From Methylococcus capsulatus (GTDB lineage: Bacteria; Pseudomonadota; Gammaproteobacteria; Methylococcales; Methylococcaceae), in NCBI RefSeq assembly GCF_036864975.1, contig NZ_CP104311.1, positions 2,297,513-2,361,512 on the forward strand: 64,000 nt of DNA. The letters run 5' to 3'. Below are positions 30,533 to 40,100 of the stretch, piece after piece. The number at the start of each line of letters is the position of its first letter. The first letter of the stretch is position 1. The notes beneath the pieces were generated by a model. That model was given only the letters and a program-made list of their open reading frames with translations. It made no database searches and was not told where the DNA came from. Both the position numbers and the translations under genes were made by a program.

Positions 30533-31180
30533 GTGACCGAAACTCTCGTCCGCATCACCGAAATTTTCTTTTCGCTCCAGGGCGAAACCCGGACGGTCGG
30601 CTTGCCGACCGTGTTCGTCCGGCTCACCGGCTGCCCCTTGCGCTGCTGCTACTGCGATACCGCCTATGCCTTCAGCGGCGGCGAGCGCATGAGTATCGCT
30701 GAAATCGTCGAACGGGTCGCCCGGTACGGCGCACGCCACGTTACGGTGACGGGCGGCGAACCGCTGGCCCAGAAAGCCTGTCTGCCGCTACTTACCGCCC
30801 TTTGCGACGAGGGCTACCAAGTGTCGCTGGAGACGGGCGGGGCGCACGACATCTCGGCGGTTGACCCGCGCGTGGTGCGGGTGGTGGACATGAAGACTCC
30901 TGGTTCGGGCGAAGTGTCCCGCAATCTGTATGCGAACGTCGACGCGCTCCGCCAAGGCGACCAGGTCAAATTCGTGATCACCGACCGGCCCGACTACGAT
31001 TGGGCCGTGGCCAGGCTTGACGAACACCGCCTCGCCGAGCGTTGCGAAATCCTTTTTTCCCCGGTGGCCGGCGCACTTGATCCAGTGGAGCTCGCTGAAT
31101 GGATACTAATGGACCGGCTGCCCGTCCGCTTTCAGCTCCAGTTGCACAAGCTGCTTTGGGGCGACACTCCGGGGCGCTGA
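30533..31180 (+). CDS. queE: 7-carboxy-7-deazaguanine synthase QueE
   Basis: A 215-residue radical SAM enzyme that rearranges 6-carboxytetrahydropterin to the 7-deazaguanine base for queuosine. The CX3CX2C cluster reads CPLRCCYC near residue 33. The conserved [10 protein letters not shown] and [10 protein letters not shown] segments follow. The start is a GTG at 30533, five bases after the cpoB stop. The gene overlaps the queC start by one base, so both queuosine-precursor genes are coupled to the tol-pal-cpoB operon. Confidence 0.95.
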   Translation: MTETLVRITEIFFSLQGETRTVGLPTVFVRLTGCPLRCCYCDTAYAFSGGERMSIAEIVERVARYGARHVTVTGGEPLAQKACLPLLTALCDEGYQVSLETGGAHDISAVDPRVVRVVDMKTPGSGEVSRNLYANVDALRQGDQVKFVITDRPDYDWAVARLDEHRLAERCEILFSPVAGALDPVELAEWILMDRLPVRFQLQLHKLLWGDTPGR

Positions 31181-31851
31181 TGAAACCTGCCGTAGTCCTG
31201 TTGTCGGGTGGACTCGATTCCGCCACCACCTTGGCGATTGCCCGCCGCGAGGGCTTCGCCTGCCATGCCATGAGCTTCGATTACGGCCAGCGCCATGGCG
31301 CCGAACTCAAGGCCGCGCGTCGCCTCGCCCGTTCCTTGGGGGCAATCGAGCACAAGACCGTACACATCGGCCTCGATGCGATCGGTGGATCGGCGCTGAC
31401 CGATCTCAACATAGCCGTACCGGATTGTCCGCAAAACGGGATTCCGGTCACCTACGTTCCCGCCCGCAACACCGTGTTCCTTTCCTTCGCGCTGGGCTGG
31501 GCCGAGGTCTTGGGGGCGCTGGACATCTTCATCGGCGTCAATGCCGTGGACTATTCCGGCTATCCAGACTGCCGGCCGGAATTCATCCGGGCCTTCGAGC
31601 AGCTCGCCAACCTGGCGACCAAGGTTGGCGTCGAGGGCGGGCGGTTCCGGATCCATACGCCGTTGCTCGCTCTTTCCAAGGCCGACATCATCCGTACCGG
31701 TAAGGCTCTCGGCATTGACTACGCCATGACGGTATCGTGCTATGCCGCCGATAGGGACGGTCTGGCCTGCGGCGTCTGCGACTCCTGCCGTCTACGTCGC
31801 CAAGGGTTCGAGCAGGCCGGCATTGCCGATCCGACCCGCTATCGCTGTTGA
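31180..31851 (+). CDS. queC: 7-cyano-7-deazaguanine synthase QueC
   Basis: A 223-residue ATP-dependent enzyme converting 7-carboxy-7-deazaguanine to preQ0. The PP-loop motif is [11 protein letters not shown] at residues 7-17. The C-terminal zinc site is built from Cys in VSCYAAD, CGVCDSC. The ATG at 31180 overlaps the queE TGA by one base. Other queuosine genes (queD, queF, tgt, queA) are not in this window. Confidence 0.95.
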   Translation: MKPAVVLLSGGLDSATTLAIARREGFACHAMSFDYGQRHGAELKAARRLARSLGAIEHKTVHIGLDAIGGSALTDLNIAVPDCPQNGIPVTYVPARNTVFLSFALGWAEVLGALDIFIGVNAVDYSGYPDCRPEFIRAFEQLANLATKVGVEGGRFRIHTPLLALSKADIIRTGKALGIDYAMTVSCYAADRDGLACGVCDSCRLRRQGFEQAGIADPTRYRC

Positions 31852-31911
31852 TGCCGCCCGCCGGTATCATTAATACTTTTTGGTTTACTGCTCACCCAAC
31901 AGGTTCTAGGG

Positions 31912-33333
31912 ATGACCCTCCGCACACGTTTCGCACCCAGCCCAACCGGCCACTTGCATATCGGCGGCGCTCGGACCGCTCTATTCTCCTGGCTGTACGC
32001 CCGCAAGCACGGCGGCACCTTCATTCTGCGCATCGAGGATACCGACCAGGAGCGTTCCACTGTGGAATCGGTGAACGCCATCCTCGAAGGTATGACCTGG
32101 CTGGGGCTCGAATATGACGAGGGGCCGTTCTACCAGACCCACCGTTTCGACCGCTACCGGGAGGTGATGGAGCAACTGCTGAAAGAAGGCCATGCCTACC
32201 GCTGCTATTGCACCAAGGAGGAGCTGGACGAATTGAGGGCAGGGCAAATGGAGCGCAAGGAAAAACCGCGTTACGACGGCCGCTGCCGCCATCGTAGCGA
32301 GCCTAGGCCGGGCGTGTCCCCGGTGATCCGTTTCCGCAACCCGACCGATGGGGAAGTGGCATGGGACGATCTGGTGCGCGGACGCATCGCTTTTCAGAAC
32401 AGCGAACTCGACGATCTGATCATCGTCCGCTCGGACGGCACCCCGACCTATAACTTCACCGTGGTGGTGGATGACCTCGATATGAAGGTATCGCATGTGA
32501 TCCGCGGTGACGACCATGTCAACAACACCCCGCGCCAGATCAACATCCTCAAGGCTTTGGGCGTCGAGCCGCCTCGCTACGGCCATGTGCCGATGATCCT
32601 CGGCGCCGATGGCGCACGGTTGTCGAAACGCCATGGCGCGGTGAGCGTGATGCAGTACCGCGACGAAGGTTATCTGCCGGAAGCCTTGCTCAACTACCTA
32701 GTCCGCCTGGGCTGGTCGCATGGCGATCAGGAAATTTTTTCGGTCGATGAGATGATCGAGTACTTCGACGTCAACGCGATCAACCATTCGGCAGCCACCT
32801 TCAACCCCGACAAGCTGCTCTGGCTGAACCATCATTACCTGAAGCATTCCGATCCAGCCCATGTCGCCCACCATCTGCGATGGCATCTGGGGCGCCTGGA
32901 TATCGATCCGACCGAAGGCCCGGATGCCGTCGACGTGGTGCTGGCCCAACGCGAACGCTGCAAGACCCTGGTGGAGATGGCTCAGGCCAGCCGGTTCTTT
33001 TATCGGGACTTCGACGATTACGACCCCAAATCTGCCCAGAAGCATCTGACTGCAGCCAGCGTGCCGGCGCTGGAAGCGCTGCGGCGCCATCTGGCCGTCG
33101 TCCAGTCATGGGAAAAGGAGCCCCTCCACGCAGTGCTGGTCGCCACTGGGGAGGAGCTGGGACTCAAGCTCGGGGCTGTCGCTCAGCCGCTACGGGTGGC
33201 GGTGGCCGGCACCGCCGTGTCGCCGCCCATGGATGTCACCTTGCATTTACTGGGTCAACTGCGCACTCTAAATCGCATCGACCGCGCCTTGGAGTACATC
33301 GAGACAAAAAAAGTAGACAGATGCAGCGGATAA
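31912..33333 (+). CDS. gltX: Glutamyl-tRNA synthetase
   Basis: A 473-residue class I aminoacyl-tRNA synthetase, the normal bacterial length. The HIGH motif is in [13 protein letters not shown] at about 9-21, and the KMSKS-type loop is LSKRHG near 240. The C-terminal anticodon-binding helical domains end near [14 protein letters not shown]. It charges tRNA-Glu, and a tRNA-Glu gene lies just downstream. The start ATG at 31912 follows an AGG-containing site. The 60-bp gap from queC is AT-rich and may hold a promoter, but I found no good pair. Confidence 0.96.
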   Translation: MTLRTRFAPSPTGHLHIGGARTALFSWLYARKHGGTFILRIEDTDQERSTVESVNAILEGMTWLGLEYDEGPFYQTHRFDRYREVMEQLLKEGHAYRCYCTKEELDELRAGQMERKEKPRYDGRCRHRSEPRPGVSPVIRFRNPTDGEVAWDDLVRGRIAFQNSELDDLIIVRSDGTPTYNFTVVVDDLDMKVSHVIRGDDHVNNTPRQINILKALGVEPPRYGHVPMILGADGARLSKRHGAVSVMQYRDEGYLPEALLNYLVRLGWSHGDQEIFSVDEMIEYFDVNAINHSAATFNPDKLLWLNHHYLKHSDPAHVAHHLRWHLGRLDIDPTEGPDAVDVVLAQRERCKTLVEMAQASRFFYRDFDDYDPKSAQKHLTAASVPALEALRRHLAVVQSWEKEPLHAVLVATGEELGLKLGAVAQPLRVAVAGTAVSPPMDVTLHLLGQLRTLNRIDRALEYIETKKVDRCSG

Positions 33334-33342
33334 ACGTATAAT
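33314..33342 (+). promoter_or_regulatory. Near-consensus sigma-70 promoter for the tRNA-Ala/tRNA-Glu operon
   Basis: TAGACA (33314-33319) and a perfect TATAAT (33337-33342) are separated by the optimal 17 bases. The -35 box matches consensus at 5 of 6 positions. The -35 box lies inside the last codons of gltX and the TATAAT lies just past its stop. Transcription would begin about 12 bases before the tRNA-Ala 5' end at 33361. This is the strongest promoter in the window. Confidence 0.85.
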
Positions 33343-33360
33343 AGCCGCTCAACTTCGGTT

Positions 33361-33436
33361 GGGGCCATAGCTCAGCTGGGAGAGCGCAACAATGGCATTG
33401 TTGAGGTCGGGAGTTCGATCCTCCCTGGCTCCACCA
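33361..33436 (+). tRNA. tRNA-Ala (anticodon GGC)
   Basis: A complete cloverleaf. The acceptor stem GGGGCCA/TGGCTCC contains the G3-U70 wobble that identifies alanine tRNAs. D arm GCTC...GAGC, anticodon stem CAACA/TGTTG with loop ATGGCAT (anticodon GGC) and T arm GGGAG/CTCCC with TTCGATC are all present. The CCA end is encoded. It is 24 bases ahead of tRNA-Glu and shares its promoter. Confidence 0.97.
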
Positions 33437-33460
33437 ACTCTAAGTTAGCAAGTCAGTCCT

Positions 33461-33536
33461 GTCCCCATCGTCTAGAGGCCCAGGACACCGCCCTTTCACG
33501 GCGGCGACGGGGGTTCGAATCCCCCTGGGGACGCCA
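33461..33536 (+). tRNA. tRNA-Glu (anticodon UUC)
   Basis: A complete cloverleaf starting GTCCCCATCG. Anticodon stem CCGCC/GGCGG encloses loop CTTTCAC, giving anticodon TTC. The T arm (GGGGG TTCGAAT CCCCC) and acceptor GTCCCCA/TGGGGAC are intact, and CCA is encoded. It lies downstream of gltX, whose enzyme charges it. Confidence 0.97.
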
Positions 33537-34292
33537 TGAAATCGATCGGTTACGATGCTTCAGGCCGGCGGTACGGGATCAACGTCCTCAACGGCCGTTC
33601 TTACAGCCTTTTTACCCACAGAGCATACGCAGTTCGTGCATCAGCACCAACTGCGCCGATGCATGCTTAGCGTTCCGAAGCGCCACGCCTACGGTGGACG
33701 AAATGAGAAAGAGCCACCGTTTTCAGTTGCCGATGACCTAGGCGTGGCGAACACGCAGAATACCTTGCGTTTGTTACGGTATCATGTCTGTGAAATAACG
33801 AAAACGAGCAAGTCCGAGGTGCAATCCAGGCTGACGTTCATGGTCGCCAGCCGCCCCCGGCTGATGCCGAATCGGCAGGAATGCCGGTTGATGACTGGTC
33901 CCGTTCTCGGAAGCTGCTCTCCGGATCATGCTCTCCATAGTTCAAATTTGCGCCCTGCAGGTGGATGCTTTGCGCCCGAAGGGGGTGAGAGAGGGAGGTC
34001 TCGCATTGAAAGACCCTGCCCGCCTGGGGCGTCCCCTCCATCCCGGTCTTCTCTCGGCGGGAGAAAGGAGTCACTGTGCCGTGCCTTTTGCGTCGAGCGA
34101 CACCGGCTAGCCCCGTCGCGAACGGATGTGACCCGGGCGCAAGCGGTCAACCGCGATCAAGACTCCAAGATCTTCTGACCGGACAGCATTGTGTCTGGCG
34201 GCCTATGCTTCGGGGGTGGAAAAGTACTTGAGCGTTCATTGGGCTTCGCTCCAAAATACGGTGCTTCACCGGACTATGTGAGGATCGAAATC
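33537..34292. other. 756-bp region without a supported gene
   Basis: An open frame of about 200 codons covers much of this stretch but has no family motif, poor composition for a protein and no convincing ribosome site. The sequence is mixed and slightly less GC-rich near 33,750-33,830. It may hold degraded sequence or control elements for the downstream small gene. I see no tRNA, hairpin with a U-tract or IS end that I can defend. Confidence 0.5.
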
Positions 34293-34682
34293 ATGAAACT
34301 CTATGACGCTACACGTGCTGCAATACTCGGTTTGGCTCTCGGATCGATGTCGCTTGAGTCTTATGGCGACGACTGGGCCAATTATGCTGGCGATGCCGGA
34401 GACAAATTCGGACGGGGTCTGGCCAATACCTCTTTGGGGTGGGTCGAAATGGTGAAAGGGGTGGGTATTGCGGCAAGCCATGACGGGCCGGCATTCATTC
34501 CGTTTGGATTCGTAAAAGGTCTCGGCCATACCCTCGGCCGGACCTTGTCCGGTGTTTTCGATGTGGTGACTTTTCCCATCCCCACAGCGCCGTCGAGCGA
34601 ACCCGTGTATGTCTGGGATCGATTTGACCAGGAAACGCAATACGGCTATTTCGATCCTGCCAAGCGGCGATCCTCGAAGTGA
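34293..34682 (+). CDS. Exosortase system-associated protein, TIGR04073-like
   Basis: A 129-residue small exported protein. The N-terminal hydrophobic stretch (about 8-20) fits a signal peptide. The body carries the features I associate with TIGR04073: KFGRGLANTSLGWVEMVKG, then FVKGLGHTLGRTLSGVFDVVTFPIP. These proteins occur in genomes with exosortase/PEP-CTERM sorting, but their role is not known. No exosortase or PEP-CTERM substrate is in this window. ATG 34293 follows AGGATCG. Family assignment is from memory of the pattern. Confidence 0.7.
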   Translation: MKLYDATRAAILGLALGSMSLESYGDDWANYAGDAGDKFGRGLANTSLGWVEMVKGVGIAASHDGPAFIPFGFVKGLGHTLGRTLSGVFDVVTFPIPTAPSSEPVYVWDRFDQETQYGYFDPAKRRSSK

Positions 34683-34882
34683 CGATGAGCCCGGCCGTTT
34701 TGCCGTTGCGTTCTAAACCGGCAGTATGGGCGTAAGGGCGGAATACGCGGCGGGTTGATTCATCAGAGCGACTCGTCGCGGTATGGCATCCCGAGCATGT
34801 CGTGAAGGGATCCCCTGGCCAGTGGGAGCGTGGATCCGTGTCTTTCCATCGCCGAGCGAAAACCGGGTCTCGAACGGATTCG

Positions 34883-34901
34883 TGACGGTCGAAAACCGTC
34901 A
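34883..34901. terminator. Hairpin between convergent genes
   Basis: TGACGGT and ACCGTCA form a perfect 7-bp stem around the loop CGAAA. It lies in the 270-bp gap between the convergent TIGR04073-like gene and the GGDEF-EAL gene. There is no clear U-tract on either side, so a terminator role is tentative. The rest of the gap holds nothing recognisable. Confidence 0.3.
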
Positions 34902-34952
34902 TCGTGCACTCGTTTCAGGATGGGAGCCGGTGACGGTCACAAACAGGCCCAT

Positions 34953-36956
34953 TCAAGTCGTCCCGTTCAATTGCGTAATGAGTTCAGCAACCTCATCCGC
35001 AGGCAGCGGCTTGGCGATGAGGAAGCCTTGGATCGCATCGCACCCCGAGTTTTGCAGCAGGTTCTTTTGAGCTTCCGTTTCTACGCCTTCGGCGATGATT
35101 TTCAGTCCAAGGCTGTGGCCGAGTGCGATGATGCCGTCGCAAATCTTGGCGTTACCGTGATCGGTTTCGATGTCCTGAACAAAGGAACGGTCGATTTTCA
35201 GACTCTGGATGGGCAATAGTTTGAGTCGCCCCAATGAGGAATAGCCGGTCCCGAAATCGTCGATGGATAGCGTGATCCCGTAATCCTGAAGTGCTTTCAA
35301 TATGGCCTGAACACGGCTGAGATTTTCCATAATGGCGGATTCGGTGATTTCGAGTTCGATATCGGGGCCGGATAGGCCGTGGCGTTTGACGATGGAACTC
35401 AGGGCTTTGAAAAATGACTCATCCTGCAACTGTTTCACGGAAACGTTGATGGCCACGCGCACGTCCGTGATACCGTCGTTCCGCCAGCTTCTCAGTTGAT
35501 GGCATGCCCGGTCGATGACCCACAGTCCCAAGGGCAGGATGAGTTTGGTCTCTTCGGCGATGGGTATGAACCGGTTGGGGCTGATGACGCCAAGCACCGG
35601 ATGGCGCCATCGCAGCAGCACTTCGACGCTGCAGATGGAGCCGGTGGCTAGATCGACCTGCGGTTGGTAATGGAGTTTGAAGCCCCCGTGTTTCAATGCG
35701 TCACGCAGGCCGTTTTCGATTTCGAGCCGCTCTCGGACGCCGCGGTTGATGGCCTGGCTGAAGAATTCGAAGGTATTCCCTCCTCGGGATTTGGCATGAT
35801 ACATCGCAGCGTCCGCGTGCTGCATCAGTGTCTCCGCGCTGTTTCCATCGGCGGGGTAAACGGCGATGCCTATGCTTGCGCCGGAGTGCAACTGATAGCC
35901 TTCGACCATGTAAGGGCGGCAGAGGCTTTCCAGGATTCGCTCCGCCGTGGCTGCCGCGGTCGTCGAGACCTTGTTGGCGGTGATCACGACGATGAATTCG
36001 TCACCGCCCAGCCGTCCGACCACCTGGTTGCCGTGGACGTTTTCGGTCAGCCGCCCCGCAACCTCTTCCAGCAGCGCATCGCCGATCCGGTGGCCCAAGG
36101 TATCGTTGATTCGCTTGAAGTTGTCCAGGTCGATGAACATCACCGCGACCTGCTTGCGCGCCCGTCGGGCGAATTCGATCGCCCGTTCGAGACGTCCGTG
36201 CAAGAAGACACGATTGGGGAGGTTGGTGAGCGGGTCGTGATGAGCGAGATGTTTGATCCGGTCTTCCGCTTCCTTTCGCTGAGTGATGTCGCGGAATGCG
36301 CCGTGGACATAGCGTCGTCCATCCATTTCGAAAGCGCTGCTGCTGACTTCCACCGGCACGGTGGTGCCGTCGGCTCTGACCAGCGACAGTTCGACGGTTC
36401 CGTCCTTGCCATGCAGCATGCGGTCGAGGAAATCCGTTTCCGCACCGTCGGCATCTTTACTGGTTTCGTGGAGATTGCTCAGGTGCCGGCCGATGATCTC
36501 GTTGCGTGACATTCCCAGCAGTGTCTCGGCCTGCCTGTTGCAGTCGACCAGGGTTCCTGTCTCGGAATCGGTAACGAGGATGGCGTCGTTGGCGACCTCG
36601 ATCAAGGTGCGGTAGCGCCGTTCGCTGGCCCGGAGCGCGCGGTTCTTGGCCACTTCCTCCTGGCGGTGCCGCTCCAGTTCCTCCATTTTCATGATCGCGG
36701 TGACCATGATGGCTGATACGAAAAGCGCAGCCACCATTCCTGTGGCCAGATAGTCATAAGTGACTTCGCCTTTGAGGAGCAGCCCCATCGCTGCGGTCAC
36801 GGCTTCGGACATCACTACGGAAGCCAGAATGCCGGCTATCCACAGGTATTTTCCCAAGAGAATGATGAGCGTCACTCTAAAATTCCTGCTCTTCTGCTCG
36901 TGCGGTTCGGGATTGTCGGATGGCAGGGCGTCTGTGTTGCCGAGTGCCGCTCCCAT
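34953..36956 (-). CDS. PAS-GGDEF-EAL cyclic-di-GMP signalling protein
   Basis: A 667-residue membrane protein. Two transmembrane helices (about 28-50 and 65-90) precede a PAS domain (about 105-235). The GGDEF domain has an intact GGDEF active site within LGGDEFIVVI, so diguanylate cyclase activity is possible. The EAL domain has EVLLRW (EVL variant), and DDFGTGYSSLGRL, with other metal-binding segments (ELEITES), so phosphodiesterase activity is also plausible. Which activity dominates cannot be told. The start at 36956 (MGAALGN) gives a sensible N-terminus; a longer frame upstream lacks support. Confidence 0.93.
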   Translation of the reverse strand: MGAALGNTDALPSDNPEPHEQKSRNFRVTLIILLGKYLWIAGILASVVMSEAVTAAMGLLLKGEVTYDYLATGMVAALFVSAIMVTAIMKMEELERHRQEEVAKNRALRASERRYRTLIEVANDAILVTDSETGTLVDCNRQAETLLGMSRNEIIGRHLSNLHETSKDADGAETDFLDRMLHGKDGTVELSLVRADGTTVPVEVSSSAFEMDGRRYVHGAFRDITQRKEAEDRIKHLAHHDPLTNLPNRVFLHGRLERAIEFARRARKQVAVMFIDLDNFKRINDTLGHRIGDALLEEVAGRLTENVHGNQVVGRLGGDEFIVVITANKVSTTAAATAERILESLCRPYMVEGYQLHSGASIGIAVYPADGNSAETLMQHADAAMYHAKSRGGNTFEFFSQAINRGVRERLEIENGLRDALKHGGFKLHYQPQVDLATGSICSVEVLLRWRHPVLGVISPNRFIPIAEETKLILPLGLWVIDRACHQLRSWRNDGITDVRVAINVSVKQLQDESFFKALSSIVKRHGLSGPDIELEITESAIMENLSRVQAILKALQDYGITLSIDDFGTGYSSLGRLKLLPIQSLKIDRSFVQDIETDHGNAKICDGIIALGHSLGLKIIAEGVETEAQKNLLQNSGCDAIQGFLIAKPLPADEVAELITQLNGTT

Positions 36957-37143
36957 GCTTATCGGGCGATTCCGTGAACAAGCCAATGGTATTGTAGCGC
37001 CCTCACCACCACAGCCGGCCGTGGTCCGATCCGATTCAGATATCGGCCTGAACTTCCAGGATTTTGAGACGGGCTTGCGCCTCGTTCCCATGGAGGATGG
37101 CTCCCGAGGATTACCATTGTACCCATTCGCCTTCGCCATCGGG

Positions 37144-37166
37144 CTCCCCTCTCGGAGAGAGGGGAG
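37144..37166. terminator. Perfect 10-bp hairpin downstream of the polyketide synthase gene
   Basis: CTCCCCTCTC and GAGAGGGGAG pair perfectly around a 3-base loop, 25 bases after the minus-strand PKS stop. There is no U-tract, so if it ends PKS transcription it may need Rho or act as a 3' stabiliser. Such CCCCTCTC...GAGAGGGG hairpins can also be dispersed repeats. Confidence 0.45.
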
Positions 37167-37190
37167 GAGCAGCTCAAGCGGTCATTTCCG

Positions 37191-40100
37191 TCAAGCAGCC
37201 GATTTGCTCGGCGCCGTCAGTATCTCGTCCCTAACCACTTTGAGCAATTGGATGCGCAACAGCGACGGCAGGTTCGTGATCTCAGCCCCTTCCGTCGACA
37301 TCCTCCAGGCTGCCACATGCGTGCCGGTAGCGAGTTTTTCCGATTTGCCGCCGGGCAGTACCCGGAAAAAGTCGAATGCTAGCAGAACCCCTTTTTGATG
37401 GATCGCCGCGACCGACATCCGGGCTTTGATGGTATCGAACGGCATCGCGTCCCGGAGGTGCCGAATCTCGGTGAAGATGCACCGGAGACCTTCCTGCGCT
37501 TCTCCGATTCGATAGGCGTCCGGAACGATACCGTAAAAATAGCCGTCCCTCAGCATTCCCTGCAGTTCATAGTACTTTGAATAGTAGATGTTCCCCACCA
37601 GATTCGCGTCGTTCGGGGATGTGGCAACAGTTTGCTCGGCAAGCAAGACGCTTCCGGCCGGCCCCGGTTTTGCGCGCCACAAGGCGGTTCCAATGAGTTC
37701 GGTTGACCGGCTGTAGCTGGTCTGGTCCTTCTCTCCGTGATCTTCCCGGGCTACTTCGAGTTCGCGGAAGAAGCCATCGAGGTAAGGGGGATAAGGTGCG
37801 GGCACGACGACACCATGTGACAGGACCTTGGCCCAGGTCATCTGGATCTCGCTGGTCGCGATGCGCTCCGGGTTCCCGTCAACTGGTACGCGGTGCCATT
37901 CGAAGCCGACGGCAATCGTCGCGTTCGCAGGACCATTGCGGCCAAGGAAGCGGCAGGATACCTCGATGATTTCGCCAGGGCGGACGGGCTTTTCGATTAC
38001 CGCCCAGGAGCGGTTGGTTACCCAGGCATGCTCACCCGAGGTAAATTCGTGGGTGAGCCGGCTCAAGACCGGCCGCAGCGCCATTTCCCGGATTCGCCCC
38101 ATCCATTCGAAATAACGGGAGAAGTAAAGCGTTCCATCGGCATTGGCGCCGTCCTTGAATGCGAGGGGGAAACGAAAAGCGATGCGTTGGTCGGAATCCT
38201 GCCCAGTGATATGGGGTTCAACGCGGAGAATATCCGAGGGATCGCCCCCAGCTTTAAGCCAGCGCAGCCAGGATTCGTCGTTCTCTATCGTTGGCCCGGG
38301 TTGCATCATCGTTACCGGAACTGCTTTGGTTATCGTGGCTTCGGATGTGTCTTCGCACTCCGAAACGACCATATTTTTCTCTTCAAGCACTGGGGTACCG
38401 GCGACGACCATGGCCACCATGCGTTGCCCATCCCGCTCGCTCACAAGGGGGAAACTCACAATCCAAAGTCGGACGTCTTTGTCTGTGGCGCGAAACAGCA
38501 CGCCATCTGCTTTTATGGCTTCGATGTCCAGGGTGACATCACGCGTGTTCAGCGCTTTCATGGCCGTTTCCAGCGCTGCCCAGACCCGCGATCCGGCCTC
38601 GTTCAGTAATTCACCCCTGCTTTCGAGGCGCTGGACAAGGGAAAAAAGGTTGGCGTTGAGCATTGCGCGCCACTGTTCGCGGCTACGCCGGATCGCTCCC
38701 ACCAGATCGCAGCCTTGAAAGCCCACGCCGGCAACACAAAGCAGCATTTCATCATCGTGGCTCAACGAGATTTCCAGCGGTGTCACAGCTGCCCCGATTT
38801 CCGCGAGTTCGCGCTCCGTTCTGCTTTCCGGAGGGCATGGCAGTCGGACCAGTATTGGTTTTCCGGTTTCCAGCCAGCCTATGTCGAGGTGCGACGTGTC
38901 CACCGCGAAGCGACGTCCGGCCCCCCGAATGGCGGCATGAAAAACCGGGAGACTTAACGTCCGTCTTTCGTCGCGCTTGCGCGCGTGCAGTTCCGGAATC
39001 TTACGGATGGTTACATAAGGGGCGGACAGACCAAACTTCCGGGCTTGCCGATCCGCCCTTTCCTGCAAGGAGGGGTCATCCGCCGAGGCCGCCCGCGCCA
39101 ACAGTTGGGCTGGTGTGGGGAGATTGGCGCTACGCTCTAGCATCTGGACTTCATAATTTTCGATGCGTTCAACGATCCGGTCGTCGCCATCGTAAACGAC
39201 CACGTCAGCCAGCACTCGGCGACCGTTACGCTGGGTTATTTCGGCGTGCGCCCGGTAGACTCCGCCGTCAGATAGCGAGCGGTACAGATTGATTCGGCCG
39301 ATTCGGACAGGCAGGCAGACATCAGGGGTGAGCGTGAGTTGCCCAGCTTGCAGCAACGTGTCGCGGTAGAACGGATCGCCCAGCACCAGCGGGGCACGCA
39401 CCGCATCCGAGAATCCTTCGGGGTTACGGATCGTCTCGGCGCGAGCTTCGGTCACGAAGACGACATGGCGGTCGTCGAGTGATTCCACGCCGCTGATACG
39501 CTGGAACAACGGCCCCTGGAACAGGACGCCGCCGTAGAGATCGACCTTCGGTACGAGGCCCAGCAATTGGCGATGCGGCAGGGCGGTTTCTCCCGGCGCG
39601 GCTTCGCGACGCCGGCCCAATACCAAGCGGGCTGCGAAATGGGCCGGTTCCATACCACTCTGTTCGGCATGGATCGAGACTTCCACAACGACCGGATCGG
39701 AAACCTCCTTACGTTCCAGTGCCAGTGCCCGGATCTCAATGCGCTGCGGCCGTTCCCGGCTCACCACGATGGGCCGTTCCAGCCGGATGTCCTCGATCCG
39801 CACCACTTCTGCCCCGGCATCGCCGGCGACTCGCAGCGCCGCCTGGGCCATGGCTTCGAGCCCCATGACCGTGGGCAGGAGCAAGGAGCCGCGGTAGTCA
39901 TGGTCGGTCAGATACAGATCGTGCCGGGTGTCGAGGCTCACCCGGGTGATGAGTTCGATCCCTGCCTCGAAGCGCTGTACTTCGCCGAGGAAGCGGCCGG
40001 CCGGGGGCGTCATTTCGGCCAGCGGAGGACGGACCCAGGTGGCGAGGCCGTCGGCACTGGCGGCCACGATCACTTCCCGCGTTGGCGGCGCCGTGCGCAT

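Noticed and set aside
33555-34178. 207-codon open frame after the tRNA genes
   Set aside because: No motif, no convincing start site and poor protein-like composition.
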